NCBI RefSeq assembly: GCF_900112485.1
Contig: NZ_FOMG01000015.1
Span: forward strand, 1-64,000
Length of the DNA stretch: 64,000 nt
Direction: 5' to 3'
DNA from: Clostridium uliginosum
GTDB lineage: Bacteria; Bacillota; Clostridia; Clostridiales; Clostridiaceae
In this document: piece after piece, positions 28,543 through 37,501 of the stretch
How positions within the stretch are numbered: the stretch's first letter is position 1
Layout of the letters: each line of letters starts with the position of its first letter
Program-made: the position numbers and the translations under genes
Notes under the pieces: model-generated
Told to the model about the DNA's origin: nothing
Seen by the model: only the letters and a program-made list of their open reading frames with translations
The model's database searches: none

Positions 28543-29040
28543 ATGAAAAAGAAAGGCTTTACATTGATAGAAGTAGTGGTAAGCATGGCTATAATAAGTA
28601 TTTTATTTGGTGCTACATTATCATTAAGCAAAATGAGTTCAAATATATCAAATGATATAAAGTTTGAAAATTCACTTTATGAAATAGAAAATTTATTATC
28701 TTATGCTAAAGCATATTGTAAAAAGAATAATATGGCAGGAGAGATTCAAATAGATAGTAGCAGAAATCAAATTATATTTTTTGAAAACTCTAGTCATGTA
28801 ATAAAGAGATTGATTTTACCAGAAGAAGCTAAATTGACTTATAATAAGGAATGCTTAGATATAAGTTCTAGAGGACATATAAAAAGAGGTTTAACAATAT
28901 TAGTGCAAGATAAATGGAGTAAAACTCATAATATAACTATTAGGGTAGGAATAGATTTAATAGATATTAAAGATAATGATGATTTTTTAATAGAATATAA
29001 TGTTTATAAGAAAATTTTACTTGAAACTGAGAATTACTGA
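28543..29040 (+). CDS. Prepilin-like protein, GspH type
   Basis: Protein of 165 residues with a class III signal: MKKKG cleaved before FTLIEVVVSMAII, with Glu at mature position 5, then a hydrophobic helix. The C-terminal part is a globular minor-pilin-like domain. It starts immediately after the pilC stop with no gap. The stop codon lies at the start of a repeat half (TTGTTATTTTTTTTAATATG). Confidence 0.85.
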   Translation: MKKKGFTLIEVVVSMAIISILFGATLSLSKMSSNISNDIKFENSLYEIENLLSYAKAYCKKNNMAGEIQIDSSRNQIIFFENSSHVIKRLILPEEAKLTYNKECLDISSRGHIKRGLTILVQDKWSKTHNITIRVGIDLIDIKDNDDFLIEYNVYKKILLETENY

Positions 29041-29085
29041 TTTGTTATTTTTTTTAATATGACTAACCAAGAAAGGAATGCAAAA

Positions 29086-29523
29086 GTGAAAAAAAAGGGA
29101 AGTATTTTAATAGAAGTAATAGCATCGTTAGCTATGTTAAGCTTAATAGTAACCTTTGCTGTTAGTACTCATATTCATAATAATAATGTTTTAAAAGAAA
29201 GACAATTAAGTGAAGAAGTTGATAGAGCAGTTTATAATTTGATGAATGAAATTAAATATAATTTTTCTATAGATGAAGTTAAAGAATTATTAAGATATAA
29301 AGAGATTGGTTTAAAATTTGACCATGATTTTTCAAAACAATTTTTATACAAGCATGTTAATGATTTTATTAAAGGAGATGATATTAAAATTTCTTTAGTA
29401 GAAGAAAAAAACTCAGAAATTATCATACTAATTAACACTTTTATAAAAAAAGAAAATTATGAAGTTAATATAGATAAAACATTTAGCAAATGTTGGTGGA
29501 TGGAAAATGTGGGTAATGTATGA
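29086..29523 (+). CDS. Prepilin-like protein, GspI type
   Basis: Protein of 145 residues starting KKKG then SILIEVIASLAML, with Glu 5 conserved. GTG at 29086 is preferred because GAAAGGA lies eight bases upstream. The earlier ATG at 29059 would add nine residues and comes from a palindromic-repeat remnant. It overlaps the next gene by four bases (ATGA). Assignment to the GspI type is by signal and order only. Confidence 0.75.
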   Translation: MKKKGSILIEVIASLAMLSLIVTFAVSTHIHNNNVLKERQLSEEVDRAVYNLMNEIKYNFSIDEVKELLRYKEIGLKFDHDFSKQFLYKHVNDFIKGDDIKISLVEEKNSEIIILINTFIKKENYEVNIDKTFSKCWWMENVGNV

Positions 29524-29960
29524 GAAAAGAAAAAGGCTTCACAATAATTGAATCAATTATATATATTTTTTTAACTACGATAATTTTATTTGAGGGAATA
29601 AGTATGGTAAGCGTAATTTATAAGGGATATATAGAAAATGAAAGTATTAGTATAAACTACAATGATATGCAATCGTTTTATATAAATTTAGACTCTATTT
29701 TAAAAGAAGAGGATATAGAAGATGTAGAAGTAGGTGATGGTTATTTATTAATTTCAAGAAATATGGATTCAACTTTAAAAAGTAAAAAAATTATAAAAGA
29801 CAAAGATTGTGTGGTTGTAAAGTACTTATGTGGAAATTATGAGGTGGGAACAAATGTTTTGCTATTAAAAGTCAGTGACTTTAAAGTTGTAAATAAAGAG
29901 AATTTAATTTATATAATTGTTACTGATAAAAATGGAGAGGATTTCATCAGATGTTTGTAA
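29520..29960 (+). CDS. Prepilin-like protein, GspJ type
   Basis: Protein of 146 residues starting MRKEKG then FTIIESIIYIFLTTIILFEG, a standard prepilin signal with Glu 5. The remainder is a short soluble domain rich in Asp and Glu. It overlaps both neighbours (4 and 10 bases), so the four prepilins are translated as one coupled block. The exact minor-pilin class is inference. Confidence 0.78.
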   Translation: MRKEKGFTIIESIIYIFLTTIILFEGISMVSVIYKGYIENESISINYNDMQSFYINLDSILKEEDIEDVEVGDGYLLISRNMDSTLKSKKIIKDKDCVVVKYLCGNYEVGTNVLLLKVSDFKVVNKENLIYIIVTDKNGEDFIRCL

Positions 29961-30346
29961 AAAAGAGAGGTAGTGTTTTAATAAGCACAATATTAATATT
30001 ATCATTAATAATAATTATTACTAATTGTGCTTTTAAAATGATGAAAAATAATAATGAAATGGAATATTTATATAAGCATGATGGTGATATTTATAATTTG
30101 AAAAATTCAGAAAAAAATTCATTGTTCGAATTCATGCAAGAGTTAAATAAAGAAGAAATAGAAAAAGTTTTTGAAGGAGATTTTCAAAAAACAAATTCAA
30201 ATAATACACTTAATTATAATAAAGAAAAAAATATATTTTATTTACGTAATTGTAAGAAACCAATACAAGAAAGAAAAGTAAAATATATTAAAAAAAATAA
30301 AAAAATAATACTTATTCCTACATATAAAATTAAATATATTGAATAA
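29951..30346 (+). CDS. Prepilin-like protein lacking Glu 5 (GspK/PilX-like)
   Basis: Protein of 131 residues starting MFVKKRG then SVLISTILILSLIIII. The residue at mature position 5 is Ser instead of Glu, as in tip-type minor pseudopilins of the GspK group, although it is far shorter than GspK. The soluble part is rich in Asn, Lys and Glu. ATG overlaps the previous gene by ten bases. Confidence 0.65.
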   Translation: MFVKKRGSVLISTILILSLIIIITNCAFKMMKNNNEMEYLYKHDGDIYNLKNSEKNSLFEFMQELNKEEIEKVFEGDFQKTNSNNTLNYNKEKNIFYLRNCKKPIQERKVKYIKKNKKIILIPTYKIKYIE

Positions 30347-30404
30347 CACTGAAAAAAAAGTCAATAATATAGATATATTTGATTCATTATTAAAGGAGCA
30401 TATT

Positions 30405-31112
30405 ATGAGTAAATCACTATTAATAATTAAAAACAATACTTTTACCTATCAAGACAATGAATATTTATTTGATGAGTTTGATGAAATTCAAAGTTCATTA
30501 AGCAAAGATAGGGAACTTATTATATTAGAAGAAGAGTTATATTCAAAACATTTCTTTGGGAATTTCAAAAAGAAAGAGTTACATAATTTTATTGAAAACA
30601 AGTTAAATAAGGAATTCCAGAAAAACGATGATATACTTTATCATTATGAACAGGATAAAAAGAATAAAATGATATCTATATATTCTATAAAAGGTGGAAA
30701 AAGGGTAGAAATATTATCTCAAGAAGCAAAGGAATTAGTAGTTAAGCCAATACAATTTATAATAAAAGAGACAATGATAGATTTACTAGGAAAAAAAGCG
30801 TTAAATGCTAAACTTATTTTACAATTTGATAAAAGTTATTATTATGTTTCATTAAAAAAAGGAAAATTTTATTATTCATTTGTAGAGAAGAAAATGGATA
30901 TTTTACTTAATAGAATACATGAACTTTATATAAAAGAAGCTATAAAACAAGAAGAAAATAAAGTTTACGTTGATAGTGCAATATATGATTTTACAAAAAA
31001 AATATATAAGAATTTTATTGATAAGTTTGAATTAATAAGTATAAATAGTGGAGATTTATTAAATGAGAAAATATATAAAAAACAAAAATTTCATTTCAAA
31101 AAAGTTTTATAA
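30405..31112 (+). CDS. Pilus-operon protein of unknown family, possibly PilM-like
   Basis: Soluble protein of 235 residues, not recognised. It lacks a signal or membrane segment and is rich in Lys and Glu. By position, ahead of two small bitopic proteins, it could be the PilM/GspL cytoplasmic-domain equivalent, but I see no clear actin-like motif. ATG at 30405 has AAAGGAG upstream; an in-frame TTG at 30339 inside the previous gene lacks one. Its 3' end overlaps the next gene by 50 bases. Confidence 0.6.
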   Translation: MSKSLLIIKNNTFTYQDNEYLFDEFDEIQSSLSKDRELIILEEELYSKHFFGNFKKKELHNFIENKLNKEFQKNDDILYHYEQDKKNKMISIYSIKGGKRVEILSQEAKELVVKPIQFIIKETMIDLLGKKALNAKLILQFDKSYYYVSLKKGKFYYSFVEKKMDILLNRIHELYIKEAIKQEENKVYVDSAIYDFTKKIYKNFIDKFELISINSGDLLNEKIYKKQKFHFKKVL

Positions 31113-31479
31113 TCAAAAAGTACAAGACGAAGAAAATAAACAAAATAGAATATGTGCATTATTTATAATAATTGACTTAGTATTATTTCCTATTGCTTTG
31201 GAAAAAATACAAGAATTTAAAGATAAATCCATAAACTGCAATAATAATATAGAACAAGTATCAGAACCTACAATTAAGTTAGAAAATGTAAGCTCTTGGA
31301 TAAATAATATAATAATAGATGGTATTGAATGTGCTAGTATTACTCAAGATGGTGGAAAGATTGAAATTAATAATTTAGAAATATTAAAAACAATAGAATC
31401 AAATGAGTATATAAAGATAAATAGCTTGATTTCTAATGCTAATGGAAACTATACATTAGGGGTAGAGTTGAATGAATAA
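31063..31479 (+). CDS. Small bitopic protein of the pilus operon, PilN-like by topology
   Basis: Protein of 138 residues with a basic cytoplasmic N-terminus (1-29), one membrane segment (about 30-47, ICALFIIIDLVLFPIAL) and an outside domain ending in a beta-rich GNYTLGVELNE. Topology and place match PilN; sequence similarity is not visible by eye. It overlaps both neighbours. Confidence 0.58.
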   Translation: MRKYIKNKNFISKKFYNQKVQDEENKQNRICALFIIIDLVLFPIALEKIQEFKDKSINCNNNIEQVSEPTIKLENVSSWINNIIIDGIECASITQDGGKIEINNLEILKTIESNEYIKINSLISNANGNYTLGVELNE

Positions 31480-31852
31480 AAGAAACAAAGGTATAATAAC
31501 TATAATTTTTATTATTGTTGCTTTGTTTCAAAGCATGGTAATATTCTATATAAAATCAAATGAAAAATTAATTAAATCAACATTGCCTTTAAAAGTAACT
31601 TATAGTAAAAATCATAAAACTCTAGAAGACTTTAATAAAAAATTACAAACTTTAGATAATTGTTATATAGTAGGAGCAAAAGAAGTTGATGATAAATGGT
31701 ATATTAAAATAAATATACAAGGAAATAAAGACATACTTTTAGAAAAGCTATCTTATTTAAGTGAATACGATATAAATGATTATAAATTTGAGCATAATAA
31801 AGATAAAAGTTCATTAACAATAGAATTAAGTGATAAGGATTTAGAGGTGTAA
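31472..31852 (+). CDS. Small bitopic protein of the pilus operon, PilO-like by topology
   Basis: Protein of 126 residues with one N-terminal membrane segment (about 8-27, ITIIFIIVALFQSMVIFYI) and a soluble domain (40-126) with alternating strands and helices. This is the last gene of the pilus run. The topology and place resemble PilO or GspM. No family assigned. Confidence 0.58.
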   Translation: MNKRNKGIITIIFIIVALFQSMVIFYIKSNEKLIKSTLPLKVTYSKNHKTLEDFNKKLQTLDNCYIVGAKEVDDKWYIKINIQGNKDILLEKLSYLSEYDINDYKFEHNKDKSSLTIELSDKDLEV

Positions 31853-31865
31853 GTAAGTATATATT

Positions 31866-31950
31866 AGATAAGGCATTTTGGAACGTTATTTTTTTAATGT
31901 CTAAATGAAGAAAAATATCTAAAATTTATGAAAAAATTTAGACTTTTTTT
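31866..31950 (+). terminator. Repeat half and terminator closing the pilus operon
   Basis: AAGGCATTTTGGAACGTTAT...TTTAATGTCTAAAT is a degenerate palindromic-repeat copy (31868-31906). It is followed by a stem of about nine bases (TCTAAAATTT with AAATTTAGA, 31918-31942) running into seven T residues at 31944-31950. The GTCTAAAT at the end of the repeat can pair with ATTTAGAC as an alternative stem. Confidence 0.7.
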
Positions 31951-32047
31951 ATGTAAAATATAGATAAATAATTGCAATTATTACTTTCTTTTGATAAAAT
32001 ATCATTGTTATGTCGAAGTTTATAACATTTGAACTTTAATAATATCT

Positions 32048-32071
32048 AAGGTACATTCAAAAATGTGCCTA
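32048..32071. repeat. Minimal copy of the palindromic repeat
   Basis: Only the outer arms remain: AAGGTACATT, five bases, then ATGTGCCT. It lies 50 bases before efp. Confidence 0.6.
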
Positions 32072-32121
32072 AAGCATAAATTTAGATTGTAATTATTCTA
32101 TAAATTTTGGAGGGATATTTA

Positions 32122-32679
32122 ATGATATCAGCAGGAGACTTAAGAAAAGGTGTAACTTTTGAGTTCGATGGACAAGTGTTTACAGTTACAGATTTTTTAC
32201 ATGTTAAACCAGGTAAAGGAGCTGCATTCGTAAGAACAAAGCTTAGAAATGTAATTTCAGGAGGAGTTGTAGATAGAACATTTAACCCAACTGAAAAATT
32301 ACAAGAGGCTGTAATAGAGAGAAAAGAAATGCAATATCTTTATTCAGACGGAGAATTATATTACTTTATGGATCAAGAAACTTTTGAACAAATTCCTTTA
32401 AATGCAGAAAAAGTTGAAGATGCAATAAAATTCTTAAAAGAAAATATGTTTGCAGTAATAAAATTCTTCAAAGGAAGTGCTTTCTCAGTAGAAGCACCAA
32501 ATTTTGTTGAATTACAAATAACATATACTGAACCAGGAGTTAAAGGAAATACAGCGACTAATACATTAAAGCCAGCTACTGTTGAAACAGGAGCTATAGT
32601 AAATGTTCCTATGTTTGTTAGTGATGGTGATGTTATAAGAATAGATACTAGAACTGGAGATTACATGGAAAGAGTTTAA
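32122..32679 (+). CDS. efp: Elongation factor P
   Basis: Protein of 185 residues, the standard length, with the KOW-like domain I and two OB folds. It rescues ribosomes stalled at polyproline. The tip lysine is K32 in [11 protein letters not shown]; in Bacillus the equivalent carries 5-aminopentanol. ATG at 32122 with GGAGGG upstream is preferred over TTG at 32107. Its place before the spoIIIA operon matches Bacillus. Confidence 0.97.
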   Translation: MISAGDLRKGVTFEFDGQVFTVTDFLHVKPGKGAAFVRTKLRNVISGGVVDRTFNPTEKLQEAVIERKEMQYLYSDGELYYFMDQETFEQIPLNAEKVEDAIKFLKENMFAVIKFFKGSAFSVEAPNFVELQITYTEPGVKGNTATNTLKPATVETGAIVNVPMFVSDGDVIRIDTRTGDYMERV

Positions 32680-32687
32680 AACTCTTA

Positions 32688-32750
32688 TAAGGCATATTGA
32701 AAAAATAATAGATTAGTATGATTGTTTATTATTTTCTTTCATTGCCTAAG
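32688..32750. repeat. Dispersed palindromic repeat after efp
   Basis: A full copy: TAAGGCATATTGAAAAAATA at the left and TTATTTTCTTTCATTGCCTA at the right. Confidence 0.75.
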
Positions 32751-32785
32751 TTGCTAAGTTTATTGCTTAGCAACTTTAATTTTAA
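32748..32785 (+). terminator. Terminator after efp
   Basis: A perfect 11-base stem, AAGTTGCTAAG (32748-32758) with CTTAGCAACTT (32766-32776), is followed by TAATTTT. It starts inside the end of the preceding repeat. Confidence 0.75.
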
Positions 32786-32946
32786 GCATATTAAAAAACA
32801 ACAAGTCAGTATGGCTAGTATATTTTGTGTTATACCACGTTGGAATGCTTACCTAATAGATAAACTATTAGCAAAACATATATCCTTGTCTTACACAAAA
32901 TATACATAATATATTTGATTCGTTATTTTATTTAATATGTCTTATA
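32784..32946. repeat. Dispersed palindromic repeat, long copy
   Basis: The left arm AAGCATATTAAAAAACAACAAG and the right arm TTCGTTATTTTATTTAATATG enclose about 110 bases. The interior has inverted pieces (TATTTTGTGT with ACACAAAATA). Confidence 0.65.
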
Positions 32947-32963
32947 AAAGGAAGTGAATAGAT

Positions 32964-33332
32964 ATGGAAGAGCTTAAAAGTCAAATTGAAGATTTAAAGT
33001 TAAATTTATCTAATGTGGAAACTAAAGAATATAAAAGTTGTTTTACTTCTTTAGTTTCTATTTTAGAAGCAATGAATGATAAATTAGAAGAACTAACTGT
33101 GAATCAAGAAACCATGGAAGAGAATATTAAATTTATGGATAATGATTTAACAGATATTCAAGATGAACTTTTTGAAGAAGTGTCCATAGATGAATTGAGT
33201 GATATGGAACAAGAATATACAGAAGTTAGTTGTTGTCATTGTGGTAATACAATTTTTGCTGAACAATCAACTTTAAAAAATAATAGCGAAATTCCATGTC
33301 CATATTGTAATAAAAATATTAAGGCTAACTAA
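32964..33332 (+). CDS. CD1247-type coiled-coil and zinc-ribbon protein
   Basis: Protein of 122 residues. The N-terminal two thirds (1-80) form an acidic coiled coil; the C-terminus has a four-cysteine zinc ribbon (CCHCGNTIF, then CPYCNKNI). It resembles a clostridial family named after C. difficile CD1247, of unknown function. AAAAGGAAG precedes the ATG. It stands alone between repeats and terminators. Confidence 0.75.
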   Translation: MEELKSQIEDLKLNLSNVETKEYKSCFTSLVSILEAMNDKLEELTVNQETMEENIKFMDNDLTDIQDELFEEVSIDELSDMEQEYTEVSCCHCGNTIFAEQSTLKNNSEIPCPYCNKNIKAN

Positions 33333-33337
33333 TTATT

Positions 33338-33391
33338 TAGGCATATTAAAATAAATAATAAGTCAATATGTTTTATTTAAAAATGTCTAAA
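33338..33391. repeat. Dispersed palindromic repeat, short copy
   Basis: TAGGCATATTAAAATAAATA and ...TTTTATTTAAAAATGTCTAA form the arms, with AAGTCAATATG between. Confidence 0.65.
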
Positions 33392-33407
33392 GTATAAGAA
33401 AATATTT

Positions 33408-33437
33408 TTTGCCATAGCTTTTAGCTATGGCTTTTTT
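33408..33437 (+). terminator. Terminator upstream of spoIIIAA
   Basis: A perfect nine-base stem GCCATAGCT / AGCTATGGC (33411-33431) is followed by TTTTTT. A second, weaker hairpin (GGTATGTAA...TTACATATC) with eight T residues follows at about 33490-33525. Confidence 0.85.
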
Positions 33438-33532
33438 GCATGTATAAAAGCTATAGCTAAGCTTATGAACATTTTTAAATTGATACAAAAGGTATGTAAT
33501 TTTAAATTTACATATCTTTTTTTTCTGTAAAA

Positions 33533-33561
33533 GTAATATTTTCATTCTGAAATCAATATTA
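33533..33561 (+). promoter_or_regulatory. Possible sigma-E promoter of the spoIIIA operon
   Basis: GTAATATT (33533-33540), 13 bases, then CAATATTA (33554-33561), about 35 bases before spoIIIAA. It loosely resembles sigma-E sites (ATATT, then CATACAAT). spoIIIA is known to be transcribed by sigma E in the mother cell. The match is partial. Confidence 0.35.
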
Positions 33562-33595
33562 ATAAATTAAGAAAAACAATAGAGGAGGAAGTGAG

Positions 33596-34516
33596 ATGAA
33601 AGATGAAAATGAAGTTTTGAATATTTTCCCGAGTAATATAGTTAGCTTATTTAAAGAAAAATCTAAAAAAGAGCAGTTTTATGAGATAAGAATTAAAATA
33701 GGAAAACCAATTTTAGTTTACTCAAATATAGGTGAATCAATCATAGATTATATTCCATCTAAAGATGAATTGAAAAGCATAGTTCAAAAGATCTCAAATT
33801 ACTCTTTATATGCTTATGAAGAAGATATAAAACAAGGTTTCATAACAATTAAAGGTGGTCATAGAATTGGTATAGCAGGAGAATGTGTTATGTCAGAAGG
33901 AAGAGTTAAGACTATAAGAAACATATCTTCTATAAATGTTAGGTTTTGTAGAGAAATCATAGGATGTTCAAATAAAGTTATGAAATATATAACTTCAAAA
34001 AATAGAATTTATAACACTATGATTATTTCTCCACCTAAGTGTGGTAAGACAACTATTTTAAGAGACATAGCTAGAAATATATCAGATGGAATGCAATCAA
34101 TATCTTTGCAAGGAAAAAAAGTTTCAGTAATAGATGAAAGAAGCGAAATAGGAGCTTGCTATTTTGGAGTTCCTCAAAGCAATTTAGGAATTAGAACTGA
34201 TGTATTAGATAATTGTTTAAAAAGAGAAGGCATGATTATGTCAATAAGAAGCCTCTCTCCTGAGGTATTAATTTGTGATGAAATTGGTACAAGAGGAGAT
34301 GTGGAGGCATTACTTATGGCATTTAATTCTGGAGTAAATATAATTACAACAATTCATGGTTTTACAATTGAAGATCTTTATAAGCGTAAGGTTTTTAAGG
34401 ACCTTATTGACAATCAAATACTTGAAAGGATAATTACATTAAGTTCGAGAAATGGAGTTGGAACTATTGAAAAAGTTTATGCATTAAAAGGAGAAGAGAG
34501 AGTATGTTTAAATTAA
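33596..34516 (+). CDS. spoIIIAA: Stage III sporulation ATPase SpoIIIAA
   Basis: Protein of 306 residues, related to secretion ATPases, that powers the SpoIIIA-SpoIIQ channel between mother cell and forespore. Walker A PPKCGKTT lies at 146-153, with a Walker B-like LICDEIGT. AGGAGG upstream gives the start. It is the first of eight genes with overlaps or very short gaps, 13 bases overlapping spoIIIAB. Confidence 0.95.
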   Translation: MKDENEVLNIFPSNIVSLFKEKSKKEQFYEIRIKIGKPILVYSNIGESIIDYIPSKDELKSIVQKISNYSLYAYEEDIKQGFITIKGGHRIGIAGECVMSEGRVKTIRNISSINVRFCREIIGCSNKVMKYITSKNRIYNTMIISPPKCGKTTILRDIARNISDGMQSISLQGKKVSVIDERSEIGACYFGVPQSNLGIRTDVLDNCLKREGMIMSIRSLSPEVLICDEIGTRGDVEALLMAFNSGVNIITTIHGFTIEDLYKRKVFKDLIDNQILERIITLSSRNGVGTIEKVYALKGEERVCLN

Positions 34517-35022
34517 TACTTATCTCCATGTTATTTGTAACTAGCTCATATATAGGCTTTATGTATGGAGAAACATTTAGAAAAAGATGTGATGAGGTTA
34601 AGGAAATTTTAAAAGCTTTGATAATTCTTCAAAATGAAATTATATATGGAAGCACACCTTTGCCAGAGGCATTGGAAACACTTAAAGTTAAAGTTAACTC
34701 ACCTTTAGATGAAATTTTAGATAAGACTAATAAAAAATTAATACAAGGAAACGTTAAAAGCGTATATCAAGCCTTTAATGAAGAATTTATGCTTTTAGAA
34801 GAAAAATTTTATTTATCACAAAGTGATAAAAGAATAATAGGAGATTTTTTAAAATCTTTAGGAGAGTCAGGAGTTTTTGGACAAGAAAAAATATTTAATT
34901 TAGCTATTGAAAACATAAAGATAAATTTAAAAGAAGCAGAGGATATCTCAAGAAAAAACATAAAGGTTTATAGATGTCTTGGCATATGTGTTGGAGCAAT
35001 GCTTACAATATTTTTAATTTAG
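34504..35022 (+). CDS. spoIIIAB: Stage III sporulation protein SpoIIIAB
   Basis: Protein of 172 residues with an N-terminal membrane segment, a C-terminal membrane segment (GICVGAMLTIFLI) and a helical middle related to GspF-type platform proteins. It is the platform of the SpoIIIA channel. The start lies inside the end of spoIIIAA with GGAGAAGAGAG upstream. Confidence 0.93.
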   Translation: MFKLILISMLFVTSSYIGFMYGETFRKRCDEVKEILKALIILQNEIIYGSTPLPEALETLKVKVNSPLDEILDKTNKKLIQGNVKSVYQAFNEEFMLLEEKFYLSQSDKRIIGDFLKSLGESGVFGQEKIFNLAIENIKINLKEAEDISRKNIKVYRCLGICVGAMLTIFLI

Positions 35023-35035
35023 AGGAGGGATATTT

Positions 35036-35233
35036 ATGCATGATATAAGCATTCTTTTTAAAATTGGAGGAGCTGGAATATTACTTGTAGTACTAGATAA
35101 AGTTCTAACTAGCAGTGGAAAGGGAGATGTTGCAGCTATCACAAATATTGCAGGAACAGTAATAATTTTGTTAATGATAGTTTCTCTTATAGGAGATTTG
35201 TTTAACACAGTAAAAACAATGTTTGTGATGTAG
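35036..35233 (+). CDS. spoIIIAC: Stage III sporulation protein SpoIIIAC
   Basis: Small membrane protein of 65 residues with two membrane helices and the family sequence ILFKIGGAGILLVVLDKVL. It is part of the channel in the outer forespore membrane. GAGGAGGG precedes the ATG. Confidence 0.94.
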   Translation: MHDISILFKIGGAGILLVVLDKVLTSSGKGDVAAITNIAGTVIILLMIVSLIGDLFNTVKTMFVM

Positions 35234-35241
35234 GTGATTTT

Positions 35242-35625
35242 ATGTTGATAGTAAAGGTTGTATCTTTAGCTTTTATTGGATTATTTCTAACTTTGATATT
35301 TCAAAATACTAAAATTGGAATGGCTACTTTTATTTCTTTAGCTGTAGGTGCTCTAATATTGCTTTTAATGGTAGGTCAATTACAAGAAATAATTATCTTT
35401 TTAAGAACTGTAGCAGACAAGGCTAATATAGACACAGTATATATTGGCATTATATTAAAAATTTTAGCGATAGCATATTTAGCATCTTTTACTAGTGAAT
35501 TATGTAAGGATGCAGGAGTTTCAAGTATAGCTACAAAGGTAGAATTCTCAGGAAAGATAATGATTTTAGTTCTTGCAATTCCAATACTTATGGCTGTATT
35601 AAATTCTATTTTACAGATAATGTAG
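35242..35625 (+). CDS. spoIIIAD: Stage III sporulation protein SpoIIIAD
   Basis: Membrane protein of 127 residues with four helices, including IDTVYIGIILKILAIAYLA and ASFTSELCKDAG, typical of SpoIIIAD. It sits eight bases after spoIIIAC. It works with SpoIIIAC and SpoIIIAE in the membrane part of the channel. Confidence 0.94.
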   Translation: MLIVKVVSLAFIGLFLTLIFQNTKIGMATFISLAVGALILLLMVGQLQEIIIFLRTVADKANIDTVYIGIILKILAIAYLASFTSELCKDAGVSSIATKVEFSGKIMILVLAIPILMAVLNSILQIM

Positions 35626-35633
35626 GTGTAATT

Positions 35634-36890
35634 ATGAATATAATAAAAAGATTTACAATAGGTTTATTAATAAACATTATGATTATTACCATAGGAAGCT
35701 GTGTGTTTGCAGATAGTAACAGAGCCTATGGAGCAGAGTTAAACAATGTAAGTATTAGTAGAAATAATAAAACGCAAAGCAATCAATCTTCAGATAATGA
35801 AGTTAATATAGATAAACTAGATGGCAATACCAAAGGAAAAATCGATTGTTTATACGATTATATAAATAAGATGAAGACTGATGTAGAACTTATGAATGAT
35901 TTAGATCCCATACAATATATAAAAGAGTACATTAAGACTGGAAAAGGAAATATTTCAATAGGATCAGTCAGTAAAGGAGTACTTAGTATTGTTTTTAAAG
36001 AGGTTAGAAGTGTATTAAAACTTGTAATCTCAATAGTTACAATAGTTATAATTTGTTCGCTGATTAAAAGTCTTCAAAATGCATTTTCAAATGATAGTAT
36101 ATCAGAAATAGCTTTTTATGCTTGTTATGCTTTGATTATTATGGTTTTATCAAAAAGTTTTATTATATCTATTTCAGTTGCAAGAGAAGTGATAACTAAT
36201 ATTTCAGATTTTATGGCTGCATTATTACCAGTACTTATAACAATGATAGGTGTAGCAGGTGGAATGACTCAAGCTGCAACTTTAGATCCAATTGTCTTTG
36301 CTGGAGTTATATTTATACCTAGAATATACTCAAATATTATAATTCCACTTATTTTAATGGGCTTTGTATTAGAATTTGCAAATAATCTTTCTACTGAACA
36401 TAAAATAACCAACTTATGTAAACTTTTAAAACAATGTATATTATGGATGCAGGGGATTATAATTACTGTTTTTATAGGGCTCCTTACAATAAGAGGAATT
36501 ACATCAAAGACAATAGATGCTGTAACCTTAAAGACAGCAAAATTTGCTATAGATAATTTTGTGCCTATTGTTGGAAAAACATTCTCAGATGCTATTGCAT
36601 CAGTTGCAGGATATTCATTAATAATTAAGAATGCAATAAGTTCAATAGGATTAGTTGTTATTATTTTAATACTTCTATATCCGATAATTAAGTTGGTGCT
36701 TATGGCACTTATATATAAATTAGCAGCTGCACTTATAGAGCCTATAAGTGACTCAAGGATAACTAACTCAGTAGCAGCAGCAGGTGATTCAATGATACTT
36801 ATTATATCTTGTGTACTTAGTGTAAGTTTAATGTTTTTTATTTTAATAGCGATCATTGCATCATCTGGTATGTTTGTAGTTGGAGGTTAG
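35634..36890 (+). CDS. spoIIIAE: Stage III sporulation protein SpoIIIAE
   Basis: Protein of 418 residues with a signal sequence (1-25), an Asn/Ser-rich extracytoplasmic part (about 30-105) and some eight membrane segments. The VGVAGGMTQAATLDP-like region (here IGVAGGMTQAATLDP) is family-specific. It is a presumed permease-like channel component. It lies eight bases after spoIIIAD. Confidence 0.94.
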   Translation: MNIIKRFTIGLLINIMIITIGSCVFADSNRAYGAELNNVSISRNNKTQSNQSSDNEVNIDKLDGNTKGKIDCLYDYINKMKTDVELMNDLDPIQYIKEYIKTGKGNISIGSVSKGVLSIVFKEVRSVLKLVISIVTIVIICSLIKSLQNAFSNDSISEIAFYACYALIIMVLSKSFIISISVAREVITNISDFMAALLPVLITMIGVAGGMTQAATLDPIVFAGVIFIPRIYSNIIIPLILMGFVLEFANNLSTEHKITNLCKLLKQCILWMQGIIITVFIGLLTIRGITSKTIDAVTLKTAKFAIDNFVPIVGKTFSDAIASVAGYSLIIKNAISSIGLVVIILILLYPIIKLVLMALIYKLAAALIEPISDSRITNSVAAAGDSMILIISCVLSVSLMFFILIAIIASSGMFVVGG

Positions 36891-36893
36891 ATT

Positions 36894-37490
36894 ATGGAAA
36901 TATTAAAAGGATTGGTAACAAATTTAGTAACTGCCCTTATATTTATAACGGCAGTAGAACTTATAGCTCCTAATAATAATATGAAAAAATATCTAAAGTT
37001 TATATTAGGATTAATATTAATAACCGTAATCTTAAATCCAATAGTAGAGCTTATTTCTAAGGGAAAAGAAAATGTATTTGTTAGCATTAGCGACTATCAA
37101 GATGTAGTTTCTAAATATGATAATAAAATAAATAACAGTGATAGTGGTACTTTAGAAAAATATAATAATGATATTAGCAAACAAACATTTATAGATAATT
37201 TTAATAAAAATTGTGATAGTTTACTTAAAAATAAATATCCAGATAAGAACTTTAAAAGTGAAGTGGATTGTACAGTTGATTTTACAGATATGAGTTTGGA
37301 TATAAAAAAAATAGAAATTGGTATAAGTGATAAAGATATAAAAAAAATAAAGAAAATAAAAATCAAAAATCAAAGTAATGAAAAGCAAGAAAAGCAAGAA
37401 AATAATCAGTATAAAGAAGTAGTTAATTTTGTATGTGAACAATTAAATATTCCTAAAGAGAAAATAGAAGTATATGAAATAGAGGAATAG
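36894..37490 (+). CDS. spoIIIAF: Stage III sporulation protein SpoIIIAF
   Basis: Protein of 198 residues with two N-terminal membrane helices (VTALIFITAVELI, FILGLILITVILNPI) and a soluble RBM3-like domain. It carries a Lys/Glu/Gln-rich stretch before the last conserved segment VVNFVCEQLNIPKEKIEVYE. It starts three bases after spoIIIAE. Confidence 0.9.
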   Translation: MEILKGLVTNLVTALIFITAVELIAPNNNMKKYLKFILGLILITVILNPIVELISKGKENVFVSISDYQDVVSKYDNKINNSDSGTLEKYNNDISKQTFIDNFNKNCDSLLKNKYPDKNFKSEVDCTVDFTDMSLDIKKIEIGISDKDIKKIKKIKIKNQSNEKQEKQENNQYKEVVNFVCEQLNIPKEKIEVYEIEE

Positions 37491-37501
37491 GAGATGAGTG
37501 A

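Noticed and set aside
32718-32909. A 63-codon frame downstream of efp
   Set aside because: It runs across a repeat, the efp terminator and another repeat, and has no ribosome site.
36269-36856. A 195-codon frame on the minus strand
   Set aside because: It is the antisense shadow of spoIIIAE, which is certain on the plus strand.
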